A DNA stretch of 8,861 bases from an uncultured Blautia sp. (GTDB taxonomy: Bacteria; Bacillota; Clostridia; Lachnospirales; Lachnospiraceae), in contig CABSEJ010000134.1 of the NCBI GenBank assembly GCA_902476765.1, positions 1-8,861 on the forward strand, written 5' to 3'. A program made the translations under genes and the position numbers. Positions 1-6,948 of this stretch are shown one piece after another; the stretch's first letter is position 1; the number at the start of each line of letters is the position of its first letter. Under the pieces are notes generated by a model. That model saw only the letters and a list, made by a program, of their open reading frames with translations. It did no database searches and was not told the DNA's origin.

Positions 1-373
1 TGCCTACGGATGTGGTTTTTCCCACCCCGTTGACGCCGATAACCAACACCACAGATTTCCGGTTTTCAAATTCGTAGGCAGTCTCCCCTACGGCCATCTG
101 TTCTTTAATGCTGTCCATCAGAAGCTGTTTGCACTCTGCCGGTTCCTTGATACGGCGCTCTGCCACCTGCTCCTTCAGTCTTTCTATAATGGAAGTGGTA
201 GTATTGATACCAATATCTCCCATTACCAGGATTTCTTCTATTTCCTCATAAAAATCATCGTCAATGCTGGAGTACCCGCTGAAAATAGAATCAATTCCGG
301 ATACAATATTCTCTCTGGTCTTAGAGAGTCCCGCCACCAGACGTTTAAAAAAGCCTTTCTTTTCCTCTGCCAT
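1..373 (-). CDS. ftsY: Signal recognition particle receptor FtsY, N-terminal 124 residues (3' end outside window)
   Basis: FtsY is the membrane-associated GTPase that receives the SRP-ribosome complex and hands nascent membrane proteins to the Sec translocon. The visible part starts MAEEKKGFFKRLVAGLSKTR, a basic amphipathic N-terminus typical of FtsY. An N-domain helical bundle follows (about residues 15-100), with the family-like stretch DDDFYEEIEEILVMGDIG. The G-domain P-loop GVNGVGKTT is at residues 113-121. The window ends three residues later, so the remaining GTPase motifs cannot be checked. The long acidic A-domain found in E. coli FtsY is absent, as is usual in Firmicutes. The ATG at 371-373 is preceded by GAGGAG, and only 9 bp separate it from the smc stop codon, so it is probably co-transcribed with smc. 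Ffh shares the P-loop, but the short basic N-terminus and the position after smc favour FtsY. Confidence 0.96.
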   Translation of the reverse strand, partial: MAEEKKGFFKRLVAGLSKTRENIVSGIDSIFSGYSSIDDDFYEEIEEILVMGDIGINTTTSIIERLKEQVAERRIKEPAECKQLLMDSIKEQMAVGETAYEFENRKSVVLVIGVNGVGKTTSVG

Positions 374-382
374 ATTCTCCTC

Positions 383-3300
383 CTATTTATCCAGCGCATT
401 TTCTATCAGATTTACGGACACCAGAGTAGACACACCCTTTTCCTGCATGGTAATACCATAGAGCCTGTCTGCCGCTGTCATGGTGCCACGTCTATGTGTT
501 ATAATAATAAACTGCGTGTTTTTTGTCAACTTATGCAGGTATTGGGCATACCTGGTAACATTGGAGTCATCCAAAGCAGCCTCAATCTCGTCCAAAAGAC
601 AGAAGGGGGAAGGCTTCAGATTTTGGATAGCAAACAAAAGGGCAATGGCTGTCAGGGCTTTTTCCCCTCCGGAAAGCTGCATCATATTCTGCAGCTTCTT
701 TCCGGGGGGCTGGGAAATAATACGGATTCCTGCCTCCAGAATATCTTCTTCCTCGTCCAGTTCCAGGGTTCCCTTTCCGCCTCCGAATAATTCCTTAAAG
801 GCCTTATCAAACTCCTGACGGATTTGGGCGAATTTTTCCTCGAACTGCCGCTTCATGCCGCTGTCCAGCTCTTCTATGATGCCCATAAGGGTTTCCTCTG
901 ATTTCACCAAGTCGTCATGCTGTTCCTTCATAAAGCTATGGCGCTCTGAAAGCTCTTTATACTCCTCAATAGCGTTTACATTTACATTGCCAAGCTGACG
1001 GATTTCTCCCTTTACCTGCGCAATTTCTTTCTTAATCTGATTTCTCTCTTCCGGCTGTGGTTCTTCTTCCTCCCTGGCCTGGGCATAGGTCATCTCGTAT
1101 TCTTCCCACATGTAATTCATCTGGGCTTCCTGTTCTTCCTCCAGCTTTTCCTTCTGCCCCTGAAGGCGATAGCTCTCCTTATCCAGAAGATTCATCCTGG
1201 CCGAAAGCTCGTCTCTTCTTTCAAAAAAGGTCTTATGGCTCTGGTTCATCTCTTCTTTTCTGGCCAGCGCCTCCTTCATCTTCTCCTGGTCTTCCAGGGC
1301 TACTTTTTTGGCAGCCTCAATGGTCTTTTGGATTTCCTCAATCTCTTTTTGCTTTCTGGAAATCTCCTCCTGGCCCTGGCTTCTGTCCAGAGATAGCTTC
1401 TTTTCCTGCTCCTTCAAAGCTTCTGTTTCCCTGTGGATTCGACTGAGATTTTCCAGTACAAAGCCCTGGCGGGAAGTAAGCTCCGTGGTTTTTAAATGAT
1501 AGCCCTCCAGCTCTTTGGAAAAGCGGCTTTCCTCTTTTTTCTTTTCTTCCAGAATTTCCTGGTTCTGGTTGATGCTCCTTTCCAGCTTTTTTTCCTGTTC
1601 TGCGCTGGTTTCCAGCTCCATCTGGATAGATGCGCTGTTCTCTTCTATTTCCGCTGTCTGCTTTTGCAGCTCCTCTTTTTCCTGTTTCAGGCTTTCATAA
1701 CCGGCCTTGATTTCCTCCCGCTTCCCTGACATGGAATTTAAGTTCATCTGCACTGTATTTTCCCTGATATACAGCTCCTGAAGCTGCTCCTGGATAGATG
1801 CTGCCTGGTCTCTCAGCCGGTTTCTTTTTTCCCGGTATTCCTCCAGCTTTTTCTGCATCTCATCCATATCCTTTTTCAGGGCTTCCACGCTGTCCTGAAG
1901 CTCCTCGATTTCTCTCCTTCGACCCAGAAGATTACTGTTATTTTTAAAGGAACCTCCCGTAAGAGAACCTCCCGGATTCAGAGACTCTCCTTCAATCGTA
2001 ACCATTCGGATGCTGTACTGGTATTTCCTGGCAATAGCAATTCCATGGTCAATATGGTCCACCACTAAGGTTCTTCCCAGCAGATAGTTGGCCAATCCCT
2101 CGTACTGCTCCTCCACTTTTACCAGCTGGCTGGCAATGCCGATAACCCCCGGCTCTTTTAAAGCCTGGGGATTATTAAATCCTTTTTTGTTCTTCATACT
2201 GGTAAGCGGTAAAAAGGTAGCTCTTCCGTATTTGTTCTTTTTCAGAAAACCGATAAGCTCCTTAGCGGTCTCCTCATTGTCTGTGACAATATTCTGGATA
2301 CTGCCTCCCAAAGCTGTCTCAATAGCAGTTTCATAATTCTTTTCCACTTTCAGAATGTCCGCCACCACGCCCCGAATCCCAGGTACTCTTTTCTTTTGCT
2401 CCATTACCCGCCGGATACTATTTCCGTAACCGTCGTAACGTTCGGTTATATTTTTCAGAGATTCCAGTCTGGAAGCTTCCCTGTGATAAGCAGTCTGGCC
2501 GATTTCCAGCTGTTGGTTTCCTCTGGCCATTTCTGCCTGGTATTTTTTTATTTGGTCCTCGCAGTGGTTTCCCTGCCGCACCAGCTTCTCAATACTTTCC
2601 TCTATTTCTTTTTTCTCTGCCTGGTATTTTTCTTTAGCCTCCTCCATCTGAGAGGCTTCACTTTTCAGCCGCAGATGCTTCTGGTTCAGTTCTACTTTCC
2701 GGATGGAAATCTGCTCCAGCAGGGCGTCATAGCGCTGCAGCTTTCCTTTGGTGGAAGCCCGGAGATTGAGAATCTCAATAATCTCATTCTTTCCATTCTC
2801 CACCGCCTCCTCCAGACGATGTATCTCCATAGCCGCATCCTGAAAAGCTTTCTGGATTTTTCTCTGGCTGTCCTGAAGCTCCTGCAGCTTTTGAGAAAGT
2901 TCATCTTTTTCCTTCTGGCAATCCCCGGCTTCTGAAATTCGCTTTTCTATATCCTCTCCCAGAGTGCGGCTTCTCTCCTGATACTGGGCATCATTCTGCC
3001 TGGCCGAATGAATCTGTTCCTCCAAAATATGAATCTGGTTTTCCAAGTTCTGCTGCTGCAAAGCCTTTTTCGTAGCCTCGTCTCTGGCTGTCTGAATCTC
3101 TTCTTCTAGCTGAACCAGCTGAGCCTCCAGTTTGTCATACTCTGCCTTGGTGGTCTCAAAATTCTTACAGGTTTCCTCCAAGTCACCCTGGGCAATGGAA
3201 TATTTCTCGTCTACCTGCTGCATTTGACTGCGGATTCTTCCCATTTCCACCAGAAACATCTGAATATCCAAATGTTTCAGTTCTTCCTTTTTTTTCAAAT

Positions 3301-3943
3301 ACACCCTGGCTGTCTCAGACTGTCTCTCCAAAGGTCCCAGCTGTCTGGCCAATTCCCCCAGTATATCCCGGACCCTGGTAAGATTCTGCTGTTCTTCCTC
3401 CAGCTTTTTGATGGCTGTATTTTTTCTCCTTTTAAATTTAACAATACCGGCCGCCTCATCGAAAAGTTCCCGTCTTTCCTCTGGTTTTCCGCTAAGGATT
3501 TTATCAATCTGGCCCTGGCCGATAATAGAATAGCCTTCCTTTCCGATACCTGTATCGTAGAAAAGCTCGTTTACATCCTTCAGCCTGCAGGCTGTACCGT
3601 TCAGCAGATATTCGCTTTCTCCGGAGCGGTATAATCTTCTGGCAATGGTAACCTCCTGGTAATCAATAGGCAGCTTATGGTCGCTGTTGTCCAGAGTAAT
3701 AGCCACATAAGCAAAGCCCAAAGGCTTTCTGGTTTCCGTACCGGAGAAAATAACATCCTGCATATTTCCCCCTCGCAGCTGCTTAGCGCTCTGTTCTCCC
3801 AGCACCCACCGCACTGCATCTCCTACATTGCTCTTACCGCTTCCGTTGGGTCCTACAATAGCTGTAATGCCATTGTGGAATTCAAACGTTATCTTATTGG
3901 CAAAGGATTTAAACCCCTGTACCTCAATACTTTTTAAATACAT
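383..3943 (-). CDS. smc: Chromosome segregation ATPase SMC (1186 aa)
   Basis: SMC is the ATPase subunit of the bacterial condensin (SMC-ScpA-ScpB), which loads on DNA, extrudes loops and helps separate replicated origins. The protein is full length for the family. Residues 1-165 form the N-terminal head with Walker A GPNGSGKS at 31-38. A coiled-coil arm, rich in E, K and Q, spans about 170-500. The hinge occupies about 510-670 and ends in the glycine-rich NPGGSLTGGSF (656-666). The returning coiled coil covers about 670-980, followed by the conserved LGNVNVNAIEEY (984-995). The C-terminal head has the ABC signature LSGGEK at 1090-1095, Walker B CLLDE at 1115-1119 with the catalytic Glu 1119, the D-loop, and the switch His at 1150. 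No key residue is missing. The start ATG at 3943 has AAGGGAGA upstream inside the end of rnc, and the two genes overlap by 10 bp, which suggests translational coupling. scpA and scpB are not in the window. Confidence 0.98.
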   Translation of the reverse strand: MYLKSIEVQGFKSFANKITFEFHNGITAIVGPNGSGKSNVGDAVRWVLGEQSAKQLRGGNMQDVIFSGTETRKPLGFAYVAITLDNSDHKLPIDYQEVTIARRLYRSGESEYLLNGTACRLKDVNELFYDTGIGKEGYSIIGQGQIDKILSGKPEERRELFDEAAGIVKFKRRKNTAIKKLEEEQQNLTRVRDILGELARQLGPLERQSETARVYLKKKEELKHLDIQMFLVEMGRIRSQMQQVDEKYSIAQGDLEETCKNFETTKAEYDKLEAQLVQLEEEIQTARDEATKKALQQQNLENQIHILEEQIHSARQNDAQYQERSRTLGEDIEKRISEAGDCQKEKDELSQKLQELQDSQRKIQKAFQDAAMEIHRLEEAVENGKNEIIEILNLRASTKGKLQRYDALLEQISIRKVELNQKHLRLKSEASQMEEAKEKYQAEKKEIEESIEKLVRQGNHCEDQIKKYQAEMARGNQQLEIGQTAYHREASRLESLKNITERYDGYGNSIRRVMEQKKRVPGIRGVVADILKVEKNYETAIETALGGSIQNIVTDNEETAKELIGFLKKNKYGRATFLPLTSMKNKKGFNNPQALKEPGVIGIASQLVKVEEQYEGLANYLLGRTLVVDHIDHGIAIARKYQYSIRMVTIEGESLNPGGSLTGGSFKNNSNLLGRRREIEELQDSVEALKKDMDEMQKKLEEYREKRNRLRDQAASIQEQLQELYIRENTVQMNLNSMSGKREEIKAGYESLKQEKEELQKQTAEIEENSASIQMELETSAEQEKKLERSINQNQEILEEKKKEESRFSKELEGYHLKTTELTSRQGFVLENLSRIHRETEALKEQEKKLSLDRSQGQEEISRKQKEIEEIQKTIEAAKKVALEDQEKMKEALARKEEMNQSHKTFFERRDELSARMNLLDKESYRLQGQKEKLEEEQEAQMNYMWEEYEMTYAQAREEEEPQPEERNQIKKEIAQVKGEIRQLGNVNVNAIEEYKELSERHSFMKEQHDDLVKSEETLMGIIEELDSGMKRQFEEKFAQIRQEFDKAFKELFGGGKGTLELDEEEDILEAGIRIISQPPGKKLQNMMQLSGGEKALTAIALLFAIQNLKPSPFCLLDEIEAALDDSNVTRYAQYLHKLTKNTQFIIITHRRGTMTAADRLYGITMQEKGVSTLVSVNLIENALDK

Positions 3944-4644
3944 AAATCTCCCTTTTCGCTTTTCAGCTTTTTAATGGAGCAGTAAGCCGCCTGCTGCTCT
4001 GCCGCCTTTTTCGTATGTCCGCAGCCTTCGCCCAGAATCTTGTCTCCCAAAATTGCCTGGACAAAAAAGGACTTATTATGGTCCGGGCCTTCCTCCCGCA
4101 CCAAAACATACCGCACGTCTTCCTCGTAACATCCCTGTACAATTTCCTGAAGAGTAGTCTTGCTATCATAAAAGAGCTGCTTACTCTCTATGTCATTGAG
4201 TATGAACCTGTGAATAAACTCTTTTGCATTAGCAAAACCGCCATCCAGATATATAGCGCCAATCAGGGCCTCCATGGCATCAGATACAATGGAATCCCGG
4301 CTTCTTCCTCCTGTGGCCTCTTCACCCTTTCCCAAAAGCAGATAATCCCCCAGGGGAATCTCTCTGGCGCACAGTGCCAGAGTCGGCTCGCAAACCATGC
4401 TGGCCCGTTTCTTAGTCAGCTCTCCCTCCGGCATATCCTGGTACCTGTGAAATAAAAATTCACTGGAAGTCACTTCCAACACCGCATCCCCAAGAAACTC
4501 CAGCCTTTCGTTATTCCCGTTATAAGGAATATGGTGTTCATTAGCATAGGAGCTGTGGGTCATGGCGTTAATAAGCAGCTGGAAGTTTTCAAACTGGTAT
4601 CCTATTTTTTTCTCCAGCTCTAAAAATTTTTTTGTATTCTTCAT
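3934..4644 (-). CDS. rnc: Ribonuclease III (236 aa)
   Basis: RNase III cuts double-stranded RNA, including rRNA precursors and structured mRNAs, as a Mg2+-dependent homodimer. The N-terminal nuclease domain covers about residues 5-150. It contains the signature NERLEFLGDAVLE (45-57), with E49 and D53 corresponding to E. coli E41 and D45, and the second metal-binding motif SDAMEALIGA with D122 and E125 (E. coli D114 and E117). A double-stranded-RNA-binding domain follows at about 160-230; GCGHTKKAAEQQAA (207-220) is its typical C-terminal helix. The reading frame stays open to an upstream ATG at 4725, but I chose 4644. AAGGAGAG lies at the right distance before it, MKNTKKFLELEKKIGYQF aligns with the usual RNase III start, and the 27 extra residues would be encoded by the terminator-like hairpin. 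The gene overlaps smc by 10 bp at its 3' end. Confidence 0.97.
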   Translation of the reverse strand: MKNTKKFLELEKKIGYQFENFQLLINAMTHSSYANEHHIPYNGNNERLEFLGDAVLEVTSSEFLFHRYQDMPEGELTKKRASMVCEPTLALCAREIPLGDYLLLGKGEEATGGRSRDSIVSDAMEALIGAIYLDGGFANAKEFIHRFILNDIESKQLFYDSKTTLQEIVQGCYEEDVRYVLVREEGPDHNKSFFVQAILGDKILGEGCGHTKKAAEQQAAYCSIKKLKSEKGDLCI

Positions 4645-4657
4645 ATTCTCTCCTTCG
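4645..4657 (-). promoter_or_regulatory. Ribosome binding site that decides the rnc start
   Basis: On the minus strand this stretch reads GAAGGAGAGAAT directly before ATG 4644-4642. It is the only good Shine-Dalgarno match in the open frame and supports a 236-residue RNase III rather than the 263-residue extension from 4725. Confidence 0.8.
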
Positions 4658-4671
4658 CATGTCTGTATTGC

Positions 4672-4728
4672 AAAAAAAGGGGATGTCACATTCTGCCTAA
4701 AAATTACCGGCAGCCTTGGTGACATCCC
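4672..4728 (-). terminator. Intrinsic terminator-like stem-loop between acpP and rnc
   Basis: Read on the minus strand, GGGATGTCAC (4728-4719) pairs perfectly with GTGACATCCC (4689-4680). Nested inside is a second 5-bp stem, CTGCC (4713-4709) with GGCAG (4697-4693). The outer stem is followed by one more C and a run of seven T (4678-4672). This is the classic shape of a Rho-independent terminator, and it begins only 6 bases after the acpP stop codon. It would reduce read-through into rnc-smc-ftsY and give ACP, a very abundant protein, its own transcript end. How complete termination is cannot be told from sequence. No convincing promoter lies between the hairpin and rnc, so partial read-through probably feeds rnc. 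Confidence 0.85.
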
Positions 4729-4734
4729 GAAAGC

Positions 4735-4965
4735 CTAGCCAACTAATCTCTTAATCTGCTCTACTGCATCTCCCACAGAAACAATCTGTTCCACGTCCTC
4801 TGTGGGAATCTCGATGTCAAACTCTTCTTCAATGCCCATCATAATTTGGAAAATATCCAGAGAATCCGCTCCCAGGTCGTCTACAAAGGTTGTCTCTGTG
4901 GTTATTTCTTCCGTATCCACATTCAGAACCTCTGCGATTATCTTCTGTAATTTTTCCAGTTCCAT
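4735..4965 (-). CDS. acpP: Acyl carrier protein (76 aa)
   Basis: ACP carries growing acyl chains as thioesters on a 4'-phosphopantetheine arm during type II fatty-acid synthesis, and it donates acyl groups to PlsX. The protein is a small acidic four-helix bundle of standard length. The attachment motif DLGADSLDIFQ places the modified serine at residue 35. The end, VEQIVSVGDAVEQI, is the usual helix III-IV region. The start ATG at 4965 is preceded by TAAGGAGGTC, whose TAA is the stop codon of plsX, so the two genes are 12 bp apart and the strong Shine-Dalgarno overlaps the plsX stop. This spacing suggests coupled translation. A terminator-like hairpin follows at once. The position next to plsX favours the housekeeping fatty-acid ACP over a specialised carrier protein. 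Confidence 0.98.
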   Translation of the reverse strand: MELEKLQKIIAEVLNVDTEEITTETTFVDDLGADSLDIFQIMMGIEEEFDIEIPTEDVEQIVSVGDAVEQIKRLVG

Positions 4966-4977
4966 GATATGACCTCC

Positions 4978-6006
4978 TTATCCTTCCTCTTTCTTTTCAT
5001 TTGCAACCATGAGATTTTCCTCTATCCGCCGGCTGATTTGCTGCTCTTTAAAGGAAATGCACTGGATGATGGAGTTTTTAAATTCAGTCTCCTTGGAATT
5101 GCCGTGGCATTTTACCACCAGCCCTTTCAGTCCCAGAAGAGGGGCACCCCCATACTGGCTGGCGTCAAAGCTTTTCAAGGTCTGTTTCAGCGCAGGTTTA
5201 ATCAGAAGAGCTCCTATCTTACTGCGCAGAGTGGACATAAGCCCCTCCTTCACCTTGGAAATCAGTGTAGAACCTACTCCTTCATAAAGCTTCAGGATTA
5301 CATTTCCTACAAAAGCCTCGGTGACAATCACATCTGCAGCTCCCTCCGGAATCTCTCTGGCTTCGATACTTCCGATAAAGTTAATATCCTTACATCCCCT
5401 CAGAATCGGATACGTTTCCTTTACCAAAGCATTGCCTTTTTCTTCCTCCACACCGATATTTACGATTCCCACTCTGGGATTCTTGATTCCTACCACACGT
5501 TCCATATAGATAGACCCCATTCTGGCAAACTGTACCAGATGAGAGGCCCTGGCATCTACATTGGCTCCGCAGTCAATCAGCAGGGAAACTCCTTTTTTCG
5601 TAGGAATCAGGGGGGCTAAAGGCGCTCTCTCCACGCCCTTGATACGGCCCACTATGGTAGTGCCTCCTACCAGGATAGCGCCTGAGCTTCCGGCTGACAC
5701 AAAGGCATCTGCCTCACCCTTTTTCACCATTTTCATTCCCACCACAATAGAGGAATCTTTTTTCCCCCGTATGGCAGCCACCGGAGGCTCTCCTGTCTCA
5801 ATAACCTGGCTGGCCGGAATTACCTGTATCCTCTCCTTTGGATAAGAACAGGCAGCCAGCTCCTGCTCCACTACCTGGGGCTGTCCCACCAGCAATATTT
5901 CTACATTTTCCTTTTCCTGTACAGCAGCCACCGCTCCTTTTACAGCTTCCCGGGGAGCATTATCCCCTCCCATGGCGTCTACTGCAACCCTGATTTTATT
6001 GTCCAT
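4978..6006 (-). CDS. plsX: Phosphate acyltransferase PlsX (342 aa)
   Basis: PlsX converts acyl-ACP and inorganic phosphate to acyl-phosphate, the acyl donor for PlsY in the first step of phosphatidic acid synthesis. It is a peripheral membrane enzyme in Gram-positive bacteria. The sequence has normal family length and its hallmark segments: VAVDAMGGDNAPREAV near residues 7-22, VSAGSSGAILVGG at 103-115, LLIDCGANVDARASHLVQFA at 142-161, EGAADVIVTEAFVGN at 221-235, and YGGAPLLGLKG at 285-295. The ATG at 6006 has AGGAGGAT at good spacing. The gene is immediately upstream of acpP, the carrier of its substrate. In Bacillus the regulator gene fapR and the fabD and fabG genes are neighbours of plsX; here none is present and a lipoprotein gene fills the upstream position. 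Confidence 0.98.
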   Translation of the reverse strand: MDNKIRVAVDAMGGDNAPREAVKGAVAAVQEKENVEILLVGQPQVVEQELAACSYPKERIQVIPASQVIETGEPPVAAIRGKKDSSIVVGMKMVKKGEADAFVSAGSSGAILVGGTTIVGRIKGVERAPLAPLIPTKKGVSLLIDCGANVDARASHLVQFARMGSIYMERVVGIKNPRVGIVNIGVEEEKGNALVKETYPILRGCKDINFIGSIEAREIPEGAADVIVTEAFVGNVILKLYEGVGSTLISKVKEGLMSTLRSKIGALLIKPALKQTLKSFDASQYGGAPLLGLKGLVVKCHGNSKETEFKNSIIQCISFKEQQISRRIEENLMVANEKKEEG

Positions 6007-6026
6007 GTGTATCCTCCTGTCATACT

Positions 6027-6062
6027 AACACTGATTTTACTAAACATCCATACAAAATGCAA
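6027..6062 (-). promoter_or_regulatory. Candidate promoter for plsX-acpP
   Basis: The minus strand has TTGCAT (6062-6057) as a weak -35 box (3 of 6 consensus bases) and TAAAAT (6039-6034) as a good -10 box (5 of 6), separated by exactly 17 bases. Transcription would start near 6027 and leave a leader of about 20 bases that contains the plsX Shine-Dalgarno. The -35 box lies 2 bases beyond the hairpin that ends the lipoprotein transcript, so terminator tail and promoter are fused. The assignment rests on sequence alone. Confidence 0.5.
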
Positions 6063-6064
6063 GA

Positions 6065-6110
6065 GGCAGTCACAGGAAAAGGGCCTTCTAAAGCCATTCC
6101 TGTAACTGCC
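6065..6110 (-). terminator. Stem-loop ending the lipoprotein transcript
   Basis: Two 14-base arms, at 6097-6110 and 6065-6078, form a continuous stem on the minus-strand RNA; the single non-Watson-Crick position is a U-G wobble on that strand but would be an A-C mismatch on the other. The 18-base loop holds a further short GGC/GCC pairing. The tail is only moderately U-rich (TCTTGCATTTTG), so it is a weaker terminator than the one after rpmF. It lies about 50 bases after the lipoprotein stop codon. Confidence 0.65.
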
Positions 6111-6159
6111 CGGATAGAATATATCTTTTCTCCCTGCTGCTCTTTTGTGGAATCTCAGA

Positions 6160-6786
6160 TTACTGAGCTGCCCCCTGATTCTCCGGCTGTGTCTCTCCCT
6201 GGGCAGCTTCCTGGCCGCCTTCAGCTGTCTCGGGCTGCTCCTGGCCATCTGCCTCCTGGGACTGCTCCTGGCCTTCTGTGCCTTCCTGAGCTTCTTCCCC
6301 CTCTTCGTTTACCACCACTTCAACCGTCTCGCTGGTAATGCCGTTTTTGGAGTTTCCTATATTGTTGGTGGCCACCACATAATAGTAAAGAATTCCGGCC
6401 TCCTTAGTAGAAGGGGTATATGTACTCTCCGTAGCTCCCTCTATAATTCTGCCGCCTCCGTTTTTATTAGTAGTTGACTGATACCACTGATAAGTAAGAG
6501 TTCCGCTGTCTGAAACCTTAGCTTCCACCTTCAGAGCTTCTGCCTTATCCCCTACTGTATAAGTCACAGAGCCTTCTAAATTAGTGGTAAGCTCCGGCTT
6601 AGCCACATCTACTTCCGGTTCTTCCACTATCTCTTCGGTCTGGGTCTCCTCTTGCTCGGTCTTGGGATTTATTTTCTGCATCACCTTATCTACCATCTCC
6701 TGTCCCTTGCTGCATCCAGCCAGAGAAAATATAAGGCATCCTGATGTCAGCAAAACTGCCGTTTTCTTTAACCATTTATTCTTCAC
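6160..6786 (-). CDS. Putative Ig-like domain lipoprotein with E/Q-rich C-terminal tail (208 aa)
   Basis: I do not recognise a named gene. The protein begins with a basic stretch and hydrophobic core ending in the lipobox SLAGC, so signal peptidase II should cleave before Cys25 and the lipidated protein should sit on the outer face of the membrane. Residues 26-62 are an acidic linker. Residues 63-159 look like one Ig-like beta-sandwich: the pattern LTYQWYQS ... ATESTYTPSTKEAGILYYYVVATNN is typical of Ig-like repeats in Clostridia surface proteins. Residues 160-208 are low complexity, rich in E, Q, G and A, with an imperfect 9-residue repeat starting GQEQ. The start is GTG (6784-6786), supported by AAGGAGG 7 bases upstream. 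It lies between rpmF and plsX and appears to have its own promoter and terminator. A role in adhesion or envelope binding is possible, but nothing in the sequence fixes it. Confidence 0.85.
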   Translation of the reverse strand: MKNKWLKKTAVLLTSGCLIFSLAGCSKGQEMVDKVMQKINPKTEQEETQTEEIVEEPEVDVAKPELTTNLEGSVTYTVGDKAEALKVEAKVSDSGTLTYQWYQSTTNKNGGGRIIEGATESTYTPSTKEAGILYYYVVATNNIGNSKNGITSETVEVVVNEEGEEAQEGTEGQEQSQEADGQEQPETAEGGQEAAQGETQPENQGAAQ

Positions 6787-6800
6787 TAGTATTCCTCCTT
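6784..6800 (-). promoter_or_regulatory. Ribosome binding site supporting a GTG start
   Basis: AAGGAGG (6800-6794 on the minus strand) is a near-perfect Shine-Dalgarno, 7 bases before GTG at 6786. The first ATG in the frame lies after the lipobox, so starting there would remove the whole signal peptide. The GTG is therefore the start. Confidence 0.85.
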
Positions 6801-6838
6801 ACTCTAACCTACTCCCTGTCTTTTTGCGGGACTTATTT

Positions 6839-6893
6839 ATTATATCCCGTCTTTAATCACTCCTATCTTATCCTATTTCAGCAAAAACCGCAA
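6839..6893 (-). promoter_or_regulatory. Candidate promoter(s) for the lipoprotein gene
   Basis: Two overlapping options are visible on the minus strand. One is TTGCGG (6893-6888), a 17-base spacer, then TAAGAT (6870-6865). The other is a perfect TATAAT (6844-6839) without a good -35 box. The TATAAT lies inside a 5-bp inverted repeat, CGGGA/TCCCG (6849-6845 and 6831-6827). Either gives a leader of tens of bases before the Shine-Dalgarno at 6800. I cannot choose between them from sequence. Confidence 0.4.
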
Positions 6894-6948
6894 GGTTTTA
6901 CAGAGAAAATATTACAAAAATATTAAGAATCCATGTTTGCTAGTGGAA

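Noticed and set aside
2396..2935. 179-codon plus-strand open frame opposite smc
   Set aside because: It is an antisense shadow of the Lys/Glu/Gln-rich coiled coil, giving Leu/Phe/Ser-rich text with no family resemblance and no supporting ribosome binding site. The other plus-strand frames opposite smc, rnc, plsX and ackA are rejected for the same reason.
4651..4694. Promoter for rnc using GTGACA and TACAGA with 16-base spacing
   Set aside because: The -10 box is poor, the -35 box is part of the terminator stem, and the leader would be very short.
4645..4725. 27-residue N-terminal extension of RNase III
   Set aside because: The extension is encoded by the terminator stem-loop and has no ribosome binding site, while the ATG at 4644 has a strong one and matches the family start.
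6022..6044. FapR-like operator suggested by two TTAGTA motifs
   Set aside because: The two motifs are in direct rather than inverted orientation and lack the central part of the known FapR consensus.
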